From an uncultured Rhodospirillales bacterium (GTDB taxonomy: Bacteria > Pseudomonadota > Alphaproteobacteria > Acetobacterales > Acetobacteraceae): a DNA stretch of 64,000 nucleotides. This document shows positions 54,100 to 64,000 of this stretch, piece after piece (position 1 is the stretch's first letter; each line of letters begins with the position of its first letter). Made by a program: the position numbers and the translations under genes. A model generated the notes under the pieces. That model did no database searches. It was not told the DNA's origin and worked only from the letters and a program-made list of their open reading frames with translations. The stretch is taken from positions 1-64,000 of the forward strand of contig CAIMSN010000091.1 of NCBI GenBank assembly GCA_903844135.1. Reading direction: 5' to 3'.

Positions 54100-54699
54100 T
54101 CACACCCGCGCCAGCAGGAACAGCGCCTGTTCGCCGAACAGGTTGGCGAGCTGTATGGAGCGGCGCCAGGGGGCGCGGTTGCCCAGCTCGTTGATCGCCA
54201 TCCAATCCTGCACCCGGTAGCCCTCCTCGGCGCACAAGGCGAAGAAGTCGCGGATCGTGCAGGGATGGATGTTGGGGGTCTCGTACCAGGGCCGGCCCCA
54301 GGCGTCGGTCATCGGCATGCGGCCGCGCAGCAGCAGTTGGGCGCGCAATTCCCAGTGACCGAAATTGGGGAACGAGACGATCGCGCGGGCGCCGATGCGC
54401 AGCATCTGCCGCAGCACCTCGCGCGGCCGCTCAACCGCCTGCAGCGTGCGCGACAGCACGACATAATCGAACGCGCCGTCCGGATAATGGGCGAGATCGC
54501 TGTCGGCGTCGCCATGCATCACCGGCAATCCGTGCGACACCGAGCGGGTCACCTCGCCCATGTCGAGCTCGATGCCGCGCGCGTCGCAGTTGCGGGTGCG
54601 GAACAGATGGTCGATCAGCGAGCCGTCGCCGCTGCCGATATCGAGCACCCTCGTTCCGGGCTCGATCATCTCGGCGATCAGCTTCTGGTCGAGACGCAC
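54100..54699 (-). CDS. metW: Methionine biosynthesis protein MetW
   Basis: RVLDIGSGDGSLIDHLFRTRNCDARGIELDMGEV; PMTDAWGRPWYETPNIHPCTIRDFFALC; follows metX. Confidence 0.93.
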   Translation of the reverse strand: MRLDQKLIAEMIEPGTRVLDIGSGDGSLIDHLFRTRNCDARGIELDMGEVTRSVSHGLPVMHGDADSDLAHYPDGAFDYVVLSRTLQAVERPREVLRQMLRIGARAIVSFPNFGHWELRAQLLLRGRMPMTDAWGRPWYETPNIHPCTIRDFFALCAEEGYRVQDWMAINELGNRAPWRRSIQLANLFGEQALFLLARV

Positions 54700-54702
54700 G
54701 GC

Positions 54703-55872
54703 CTAGGCGAGCCCGGCATGCTCGGCGCACCCCGAGAGGAATCCGCGCACGGTGCGGTCGAAATCCGGTTCGTCGAGCAGGAACGCGTCGTGGCCCTTGT
54801 CGGTGTCGATCTCGACGAAGCTGACGTTGGCGGCCGCCATGTTCAGCGCGCGGGCCAGGATGCGGCTCTGCGCGGTGGGGAACAGCCAGTCGGACGAGAA
54901 GCTGATGACGCAGAAGCGGGTCCTGGTGCCGGCGAAGGCGGCGGCGAGATCGCCGTCATGGTCGGCGGCGACGTCGAAATAATCCATCGCCCTGGTGATG
55001 GTCAGGTAGGCGTTGGCGTCGAAGCGCTGCACGAAGCTCGATCCCTGGTGGCGCAGGTAGCTCTCGACCTCGAACATCTCGCCGAACAGGCCGGCCCCGG
55101 GTGACACGCCTGGCGCGACGGGCCCCATGGCCGGGTCGCGCCGCACCTTGCGCCCGAACTTGCGGGTCAGCGCCTCCTCCGACAGGTAGGTGATGTGCGC
55201 CATCATGCGCGCCACCGCCAGGCCGCGCGCCGGGATCCGGCCATCCTGCCAGTAGCGGCCGCCCTGCCAGTCCGGATCGGCGAAGATCGCCTGCCGGCTG
55301 ACCTCGTTGAAGGCGATGTTCTGCGCCGAATGGAACGGCGCGGTGGCGATCGGCAGGGCGGCGAACACCCGCTCGGGGAAGGTCGCGGCCCAGGACAGCA
55401 CCTGCATGCCGCCCATCGAGCCGCCCACCACGGCGAACAGCCGGTCGATGCCGAGCCTGGAGACCAGCAGCGCCTGGGCCCGGACCATGTCGCGGATGGT
55501 GACCGGCGGGAAATCGGTACCCCAGGGGCCGGACCGGTCCTGGCGCTCGGAGCGCGGGCCGGTGGAGCCCATGCAGCCGCCCAGCACGTTGACGCAGATC
55601 ACGAAGAAGCGGCCGGTATCGATCGGCAGGCCCGGCCCGACCAGACGGCTCCACCAGCCGGGCTTGCCGGTGAGCGGATGGGTCTCGGCGACATACTGGT
55701 CGCCGGTCAGGGCGTGACAGACCAGGACGGCATTGTCGGCGCGCGGGCTCAGCGTGCCGTAGGTGCGGTAGGCGACGGTGAGCGGCGCCAGACGCACGCC
55801 GCACTCCAGCTCGAGCCCATCGGTGAACAGGGCGGCCTGATGCTGCGGCGAAACGTGAGGGCTCTGGTCCAT
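54703..55872 (-). CDS. metX: Homoserine O-acetyltransferase MetX
   Basis: [68 protein letters not shown]. Alternative start 55926. Confidence 0.94.
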   Translation of the reverse strand: MDQSPHVSPQHQAALFTDGLELECGVRLAPLTVAYRTYGTLSPRADNAVLVCHALTGDQYVAETHPLTGKPGWWSRLVGPGLPIDTGRFFVICVNVLGGCMGSTGPRSERQDRSGPWGTDFPPVTIRDMVRAQALLVSRLGIDRLFAVVGGSMGGMQVLSWAATFPERVFAALPIATAPFHSAQNIAFNEVSRQAIFADPDWQGGRYWQDGRIPARGLAVARMMAHITYLSEEALTRKFGRKVRRDPAMGPVAPGVSPGAGLFGEMFEVESYLRHQGSSFVQRFDANAYLTITRAMDYFDVAADHDGDLAAAFAGTRTRFCVISFSSDWLFPTAQSRILARALNMAAANVSFVEIDTDKGHDAFLLDEPDFDRTVRGFLSGCAEHAGLA

Positions 55873-56029
55873 AACCGGATCGAAAGTTCGCACCTGATGG
55901 CCCGCGGCGGGCGGGAGCGGCACCATGCCGCACGGCGCGGCCCGCGTCACCCTCCGGCGACACCGACAAAACAACCGGCAGCGCAACAAACCGCTTGCCA
56001 GACGCGCGAGGCCTCCCCTACATCAAAAA

Positions 56030-56044
56030 CTAACATTTTGTTAG
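56030..56044. promoter_or_regulatory. Inverted repeat CTAACA-TTT-TGTTAG over the SD region of the downstream glycosyltransferase
   Basis: Perfect 6-bp arms, 9 nt before the ATG at 56053. Confidence 0.4.
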
Positions 56045-56052
56045 GAATTGCG

Positions 56053-59000
56053 ATGAGCGCCGCCACGCAAGCGCCCTCGGCTACCGGGCAGGCCCAGAGT
56101 CCGCAGCGAGGCGAGCCGGGCGAGACGCACTATCTGCCGGCCGGCGCGCTGCACCTGATCCAGCACTCCGGACTGTTCGACCTCGACTACTACCTGGCCT
56201 GCAATCCGGACATGGCGCCGCTGCGACAGGAGGCGCTGGCGCACTACCATCAATATGGCTGGAGCGAGGGCCGCAAGCCCAACCTGTATTTCGATCCCGC
56301 CTGGTATCTGGAGCAGAACGAGGACGTCGCGGCGCAGGGGATCGATCCGTTGCTGCACTACATCCTGCGCGGCGAGGCGGAGGGGTGCCGCCCGGGGATG
56401 TGGTTCGATCCGACCTGGTATCGCGCCAACCACGAGGTGCCGGACGGCATGCACGCGCTACGCCATTACCTGCTGAACCGCGCCGGCGGCACGGTGAGCG
56501 CGATGGCCGAGTTCGACACGCCGTTCTATCTGCGCACCTATCCCGACGTCGCCGAGGCGGGCATCGATCCGCTCGAGCACTACATGGTGCAGGGGTTCCG
56601 CGAGGCCAGACGCCCGTTCGCCGGGTTCGATCCGGCCTTCTACCGGCAGCGCTACCTGGACGGCTCGACCGACGCCAATCCGCTGCTGCACTACCTGGCG
56701 CATCGCGAGCGGGCCGACGTGCATCCGAGCCTGCCGGCCGGCGAGACCACGCTGCCGCGCGAGATGCGCCGCAACACCAGGCCGGGCCCGTTCTTCGAGA
56801 CCGTGCGGGCGCTGCCCGGCACGGCGATCCGGCGGGCGCGGGTGCTGGCGTACTACCTGCCGCAATTCCATGCGATGAAACGCAACGACGACTGGTGGGG
56901 CGAGGGCTTCACCGAATGGACCAACGTGGCGCGCGGCCTGCCGCGTTTCGCCGGCCACTACCAGCCGCGCATCCCGCGCGATCTCGGCCATTACCGCCTG
57001 GAGGGCACCGCGGTGCTGCGACGCCAGGCGGAGATGGCGCGCGCGGCCGGGATCGAAGGGTTCGTGTTCTATTTCTACTGGTTCAATCGCGAACGCCTGC
57101 TCGACGGTCCGCTGGAGGCGCTGCTCGCCGACCGCTCGGTGGCTCTGCCGTTCTGCCTGATGTGGGCCAACGAGAACTGGACCAGGAGCTGGGACGGCTC
57201 GAACAAGGACGTGCTGATCAGCCAGGACTTCCTGCCCGAGGACGAGCTGCCGCTGATCGACTGCTTCGCGCGCCACTTCGCCGATCCGCGCTACATCCGC
57301 GTCGGCGGCCGGCCGCTGCTGATGCTGTACCGGATCGGCGTGATCCCGGAACCGGCCGAGACCATCGCCCGCTGGCGCGGCCTGTTCCGGGATCGCGCCG
57401 GCGAGGACCCGCTGTTCGTGATGTCGCAGAGCTTCGGCGACGAGGATCCGCGCGCCTACGGTCTCGACGGGGCGATCGAGTTTCCGCCGCACAAGCTGGT
57501 CGGCGGACTGCAGACCATCAATGCCGGCCTGACCATGCTGGACACCGACTTCGACGGCCAGGTCTACGATTACGAGCAGGTGGCGCAGGGCGCGCTGACC
57601 GCGCCGGCGCCGCCGTTCCCGCTGATCCGTACCGCTGCGCCGTCCTGGGACAACGATGCGCGCCGCCAGGGCAGCGGGCTGGTGCTGCATGGCTCGACGC
57701 CGGCCCGCTACGAGGCGTGGCTGGAGGGGCTGGTGCGGCGCGCCAACGCGGAGCCGTTCCATGGCGAGCCGATCGTGTGCGTGAACGCCTGGAACGAATG
57801 GGCCGAGGGCGCCTACCTGGAGCCGGACCTGCATCACGGCGCCGCCTATCTGAACGCCACCGGACGCGCCGTCACCGGCTTCGGCCGGCCGTCGCTGCAG
57901 GGCCGTATGCTGCTGGTCGGGCACGACGCGTTCCAGGCCGGCGCGCAGGCGCTGCTGCTCAACATCGGACGCCAGCTCAAGCGCCAGCATGGGGTGGAGA
58001 TCGAATTCCTGCTGCTGGGATCTGGCAAGCTGCTCGACGGCTACGAGGCGGTCGGCCGCACGACGGTGGTGGACGCGACCGATCCGTCGCTGCCCGAGCG
58101 CCTGGCGCGGCTGCGGTCGCAGGGCTTCGGCGCCGCGATCGTCAACAGCGCGGCATCGTCGCCGATCGCGCGGGCGCTGTCGGATGCCGGGATCGATTTC
58201 GTACTGCTGGTCCACGAGCTGCCGGCGCTGCTCGGCGAGAAGCATCTCCTGCCCGGCCTGCGCGACGCGTCGCTGCTGGCCGCGAGGACGGTGTTTCCGG
58301 CCGAGGCGGTCAGGGATGCGGTGCGTCCGCTGCTGCCGGTCGGCGATGAGCGCACCGTGCTGCTGCCGCAGGGCCTGTATGCCGAGGTCGGTTTCTCCGG
58401 CCGGCATCGCGCTACGATCAGGGCGCGGCTGGGCGTGGAAGCCGGCGACATCCTGCTGGTGGGAGTCGGCTACGGCGACATGCGCAAGGGGTTCGACCTG
58501 TTCCTGCAGATGTGGCGGCTGCTGTCGGCGCGCCGGCAGGGCGGGCGCCGGCGCCACGCGCGCATCCATGCGCTGTGGCTGGGCAACCTCGATCCCGGCC
58601 TGCGCACCTATCTCGCGGCCGAGCTGGAGGCGGCGGTCGCCAGCGGGACGTTCCATCTGCCGGGCCACGTGCACGATGCGCCGGACCATCTGAGTGCGGC
58701 GGACGGTTTCGTGCTCACCTCGCGCGAGGATCCGCTGCCGAGCGTGGTGATGGAGGCGCTGGCCAGCGGCCTGCCGGTGGCGGCGTTCGAGGAGAGCGGC
58801 GGCATTCCCGGGCTGCTGCGCCGTTTCGAGACCGGCGCGCTGGCGCCGCTCGGCGACGTGGCGACGCTGGCGCGGCATGCGCTCGCCCTGGCGCAGGAGG
58901 GTCACGACCAGCCGGCGCCGCGGCGCGCCAGGATCGGCCGGGGCTTCGCGCGCCGGCTCTGCTTCGCGCGCTATGTCGGCGAGCTGCTGGCGCTGGCGCA

Positions 59001-59868
59001 GCCCGGGCTGCGCCGCATCTCGGTGGTGGTGCCGAGCTACAACTACGCGCGCTACATGCATCAGCGCCTGGCGTCGATCTTCGCGCAGGGCCATCCGGTG
59101 GCGGAGGTGATCGTGCTGGACGACGCCTCGTCGGACGACAGCGTCGCGCAGGCGCGGGCCTGCGCGCTGGAATGGGGCCGGCAGGTGCGGATCGTGGCGC
59201 GCAAGACCAATTCCGGCTCGGTGTTCCGGCAATGGCAGCGCGCGGTGGCGGAGGCCAGCGGCGACTGGGTCTGGATCGCCGAGGCCGACGATTCCGCCGA
59301 TCCTCGCCTGCTGGAGACGCTGACGCAGGCGCTGGATGCGGCGCCCGACGCGGTGCTGGCGTTCTGCGACAGCCGGTCGGTGGACGCCGACGGCAATCCG
59401 GTCTCGGACAGCTACAAGTCGTACTACGCGACCACGGTCGGCACGGCGCTCGATACCGACGGTCTGCATGACGGGCCGGACTTCGTCCGCACCATCCTGG
59501 GCGAGCGCAACCTGATCCTGAACGCCAGCGGGGTGCTGTTCCAGAAGAAGGCGCTCCGGTCGGCGCTGGCGCGGCTGGGCGACGATCTGCTCAGCTTCCG
59601 GGTCGCCGGCGACTGGCGGCTCTATATCGAGCTGCTGAGCCAGCCCGGCGCCCAGGTGGCCTATGTCGCCGATCCGCTGAACGTGCATCGGCGGCACGGC
59701 GACAGCACCACGCACCGGCTGGCGGCACAGAAGCATCTGGGCGAGATCGCGCGCATCCATCGTCTGATCGGCCAGCAGCCGGCGGTGCTGGACGAGGACC
59801 GGATGAAGCAGCGCGCCTACCGGACGCAGCTCGCCGAGCAGTTCGGGCTGAAGCTGGCGGGGGAGTGA
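56053..59868 (+). CDS. Multidomain polysaccharide-biosynthesis protein: five N-terminal ~38-aa repeats, WbsX/GH99-like domain, GT4-like and GT2 domains
   Basis: Repeats FDxxYY/WYLxxNPDVA..DPLxHYxxxG; WbsX YYLPQFHAMKRNDDWWGEGFTEWTNV; GT4 VLTSREDPLPSVVMEALASGLPVAAF; GT2 ISVVVPSYNYARYMHQRLASIFAQ. Confidence 0.88.
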   Translation: MSAATQAPSATGQAQSPQRGEPGETHYLPAGALHLIQHSGLFDLDYYLACNPDMAPLRQEALAHYHQYGWSEGRKPNLYFDPAWYLEQNEDVAAQGIDPLLHYILRGEAEGCRPGMWFDPTWYRANHEVPDGMHALRHYLLNRAGGTVSAMAEFDTPFYLRTYPDVAEAGIDPLEHYMVQGFREARRPFAGFDPAFYRQRYLDGSTDANPLLHYLAHRERADVHPSLPAGETTLPREMRRNTRPGPFFETVRALPGTAIRRARVLAYYLPQFHAMKRNDDWWGEGFTEWTNVARGLPRFAGHYQPRIPRDLGHYRLEGTAVLRRQAEMARAAGIEGFVFYFYWFNRERLLDGPLEALLADRSVALPFCLMWANENWTRSWDGSNKDVLISQDFLPEDELPLIDCFARHFADPRYIRVGGRPLLMLYRIGVIPEPAETIARWRGLFRDRAGEDPLFVMSQSFGDEDPRAYGLDGAIEFPPHKLVGGLQTINAGLTMLDTDFDGQVYDYEQVAQGALTAPAPPFPLIRTAAPSWDNDARRQGSGLVLHGSTPARYEAWLEGLVRRANAEPFHGEPIVCVNAWNEWAEGAYLEPDLHHGAAYLNATGRAVTGFGRPSLQGRMLLVGHDAFQAGAQALLLNIGRQLKRQHGVEIEFLLLGSGKLLDGYEAVGRTTVVDATDPSLPERLARLRSQGFGAAIVNSAASSPIARALSDAGIDFVLLVHELPALLGEKHLLPGLRDASLLAARTVFPAEAVRDAVRPLLPVGDERTVLLPQGLYAEVGFSGRHRATIRARLGVEAGDILLVGVGYGDMRKGFDLFLQMWRLLSARRQGGRRRHARIHALWLGNLDPGLRTYLAAELEAAVASGTFHLPGHVHDAPDHLSAADGFVLTSREDPLPSVVMEALASGLPVAAFEESGGIPGLLRRFETGALAPLGDVATLARHALALAQEGHDQPAPRRARIGRGFARRLCFARYVGELLALAQPGLRRISVVVPSYNYARYMHQRLASIFAQGHPVAEVIVLDDASSDDSVAQARACALEWGRQVRIVARKTNSGSVFRQWQRAVAEASGDWVWIAEADDSADPRLLETLTQALDAAPDAVLAFCDSRSVDADGNPVSDSYKSYYATTVGTALDTDGLHDGPDFVRTILGERNLILNASGVLFQKKALRSALARLGDDLLSFRVAGDWRLYIELLSQPGAQVAYVADPLNVHRRHGDSTTHRLAAQKHLGEIARIHRLIGQQPAVLDEDRMKQRAYRTQLAEQFGLKLAGE

Positions 59869-59890
59869 CGGGTGCCTGGCCGGCTCTCTC

Positions 59891-59928
59891 GGGTCATCGC
59901 CGGCGCCGATAGACGCGGGCGATGACCC
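59891..59928. repeat. 11-bp perfect inverted repeat GGGTCATCGCC-N16-GGCGATGACCC upstream of katG
   Basis: Direct reading; no T-tract follows. Confidence 0.7.
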
Positions 59929-59984
59929 CTATAGGCGCGGTCGATTATCGCCGGCGCTCCCGCCGGGCTAACGTCTGCCCATAG

Positions 59985-62228
<2,244 letters not shown>

Positions 62229-62255
62229 TCGTTCCAGCCCGGGTCCGGTCTGGTG

Positions 62256-62284
62256 GGGCGGCGCTTCCGAACGGGGCGCCGCCC
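62256..62284. terminator. Hairpin GGGCGGCGC-N11-GCGCCGCCC between katG and cupin gene
   Basis: 9-bp perfect stem followed by TT. Confidence 0.65.
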
Positions 62285-62299
62285 TTGCCTTGTCCGGGC

Positions 62300-62758
62300 T
62301 CAACCCGCGGTCGGGTATGGCGTCCCGTCGCGATGACGCTGTCCGCCTTGCGGCGTCCAGACCAGGTCCACGTCGGAGTATGTCACCGTCGACCGCTCCG
62401 GAGGGCTCACCGCCAGCAGCACCAGGTTGGTGTCGGCGTGATTGACGATCGTGTGGCCGTTGCCGTCGTTCTTCGGGAACACGGCGATGTCGCCCGCCAC
62501 CATGATGGTCGCGCCGGACTCGTCGATCAGCGTGCCGGTCCCGGACAGCACCACGACGAGCTCGTCCTCGCCCTCGTGCCAGTGACGCTGCGACGACCAG
62601 CAGCCCGGCGGCAGGACGACATGGTTGGCGTTGAAATCGACCGCGCCGCCGGCCCGGCCGACGGCGCGGGACTCGCGCCCGGCGAGCGGCAGGCTGAACG
62701 GATGCGGATAGTCGCCGCCCCGCTTCGGCGCGATCGCGGCGAGGTCGATCTTCGGCAT
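62300..62758 (-). CDS. Cupin-domain protein
   Basis: QRHWHEGEDELVVVLSGTGTLIDESGATIMVAGDIAVFPKNDGNGHTIVN. Confidence 0.9.
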   Translation of the reverse strand: MPKIDLAAIAPKRGGDYPHPFSLPLAGRESRAVGRAGGAVDFNANHVVLPPGCWSSQRHWHEGEDELVVVLSGTGTLIDESGATIMVAGDIAVFPKNDGNGHTIVNHADTNLVLLAVSPPERSTVTYSDVDLVWTPQGGQRHRDGTPYPTAG

Positions 62759-62851
62759 GCGCTCACTCCACCGGCTGCAGGACAGACGGCAGGATAGCCC
62801 GATCGCCCGGACGCGGCGATTCGGCTCCTCGACCGACGCCCGACATGCAAG

Positions 62852-62881
62852 GGCGGCGTCCCGTCTCCGGAACGCCGCCCC
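62852..62881 (-). terminator. Hairpin GGGCGGCGT-N12-ACGCCGCCC downstream of the S53 gene
   Basis: 9-bp perfect stem. Confidence 0.6.
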
Positions 62882-62905
62882 TCGGAGCTGGCCGGACGGC
62901 GCGGC

Positions 62906-64000
62906 TCAGTTCAGCGCGGCCCTCGACTGGGCGGTCACCAGCTTGGCGCCGGCGGCCCAGCCATTGACCAGGTTGGTGGCGTTGACCGAGCCCAGGCCGG
63001 TGGCGAAGTCCCAGCCTGTGGTGGTGCCGTAGGCGGGGGCATAGGCGGTGGTGCTGGTGGAGAGCACGCCGTTGGTGCCGCTCGGGCGGTAGCAGTTGTG
63101 CGTGCCGGTGCAGTTCACGTCCATGTCGCCCTTGGTGACGTCATAGAACACGCAGGAGCTGGCGGCGGCGTTGCCGCTGCTGGAGTTGCACGACGCGCTG
63201 CCGGAGCTGCCGTATTCCGACTTGGCGATCGCGTAATAGACCGGGTTCGGATTGCCCTGCGCGGCGCCCTGCTTCTGGTTCACCAGCGCCTGGATGCCGG
63301 CCAGGATCGGCGAGGCGAACGAGGTGCCGCCGGCGCCGGACCAGCCGCTGGGCGCGCCGGTGCAGGCCGCGCCCTGGTCGGCCGTGTCGGAGTCGCAATA
63401 GACGTAGTAATGGCCCCAGGCGCCGTTGGCGGCGAACAGCGACACGTCGGGGATGTCACGCACGCCGTCGGACGGGTTGCCGACGATCGACTGCCAGGAC
63501 GGCTTGGCGGTGCCCTTGCAGGAGCCGCTGACGACGCCGCTGGTGGACGGGCTGCCGGTGGCGCAGCCGCTCGGGCCGCCGCTGCCGCTGGCGGTGGTCA
63601 GGTAGTCTGCCTTGCCGGTCGAGGAGTTGCAGAAGCCGCTGGTGCCGTAGGTGGTGCTGTAGCCGGCGGCGGCCGCGAGCAGAGAACTGGCGCAGGAATC
63701 GTTCCAGGGGATTTCCGGGATGTAGCTCTTGGCCGAGCCGTAGGTGGAGCCGTTGCTGCTGTTCCAGTAGGTGCTGGTGGTGCCGGCCGCGGTGTCGCCG
63801 AAATCCGTGCCGCCGACGGCGACATTGTAGGGGGTGGAGGCGAAGCCGCTGACGGCGATGCCGTGGGTGGCCTTGGTCAGGTCGGCGTCGCAGCTCGCCG
63901 CGCCCTCGTCGCCGGACGAGACGAACACCGAGACGCCCATCGCCACCGCCTGCTGGTAGGTGCTGCTGTAGGCGGCATTGGCGGTGGCGCCGTTCTCCGC
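62906..64000 (-). CDS. S53-family peptidase, truncated at right edge
   Basis: VFVSSGDEGAASCDADL, VAVGGTDF, GGTSFASPILAGIQALVNQ; frame stays open to 64000. Confidence 0.9.
   Translation of the reverse strand, partial: AENGATANAAYSSTYQQAVAMGVSVFVSSGDEGAASCDADLTKATHGIAVSGFASTPYNVAVGGTDFGDTAAGTTSTYWNSSNGSTYGSAKSYIPEIPWNDSCASSLLAAAAGYSTTYGTSGFCNSSTGKADYLTTASGSGGPSGCATGSPSTSGVVSGSCKGTAKPSWQSIVGNPSDGVRDIPDVSLFAANGAWGHYYVYCDSDTADQGAACTGAPSGWSGAGGTSFASPILAGIQALVNQKQGAAQGNPNPVYYAIAKSEYGSSGSASCNSSSGNAAASSCVFYDVTKGDMDVNCTGTHNCYRPSGTNGVLSTSTTAYAPAYGTTTGWDFATGLGSVNATNLVNGWAAGAKLVTAQSRAALN

Noticed and set aside
55873-56052. SAM-II-type riboswitch upstream of metX
   Set aside because: Expected alphaproteobacterial location, but I could not find the short SAM-II pseudoknot signature in this stretch.
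56458-59760. 1100-aa minus ORF
   Set aside because: Antisense shadow of the WbsX/GT gene.

Overview
GC-rich alphaproteobacterial chromosomal window, probably Acetobacteraceae-like (inferred from protein flavour, not searched). It is densely packed with about 53 protein genes, and I saw no IS element, prophage, CRISPR array, rRNA or recognisable tRNA. Main blocks: RND efflux pump (1-4306); a 4-nt-overlap chain NDH-2/MBL-hydrolase/glgX/treZ/treY (4454-13509); a SorC-regulated CUT2 ABC transporter + DhaK/DhaL + ADH + SDR operon, candidate tetritol catabolism (14156-23337); S53 peptidases at 23507 and at the right edge; allantoate-type amidohydrolase/HIUase; TetR/SDR; a TonB receptor preceded by a truncated ModE-like regulator and a near-consensus ModE box; a PAS hybrid kinase coupled to hisC; DUF817/nucleoside hydrolase; modABC; thiM; MscS; a YefM/YoeB-type TA pair; metXW; a multidomain WbsX-GT4-GT2 protein; and katG. 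The strongest unexplained signals are (i) a candidate structured RNA leader at 40669-40803 (13-bp enclosing helix, two internal hairpins, and an 8-bp perfect pseudoknot that covers the Shine-Dalgarno of a small coiled-coil ORF) and (ii) the ModE-box/TonB-receptor arrangement at 32594-33014. Many long ORFs in the supplied track are antisense GC artefacts.
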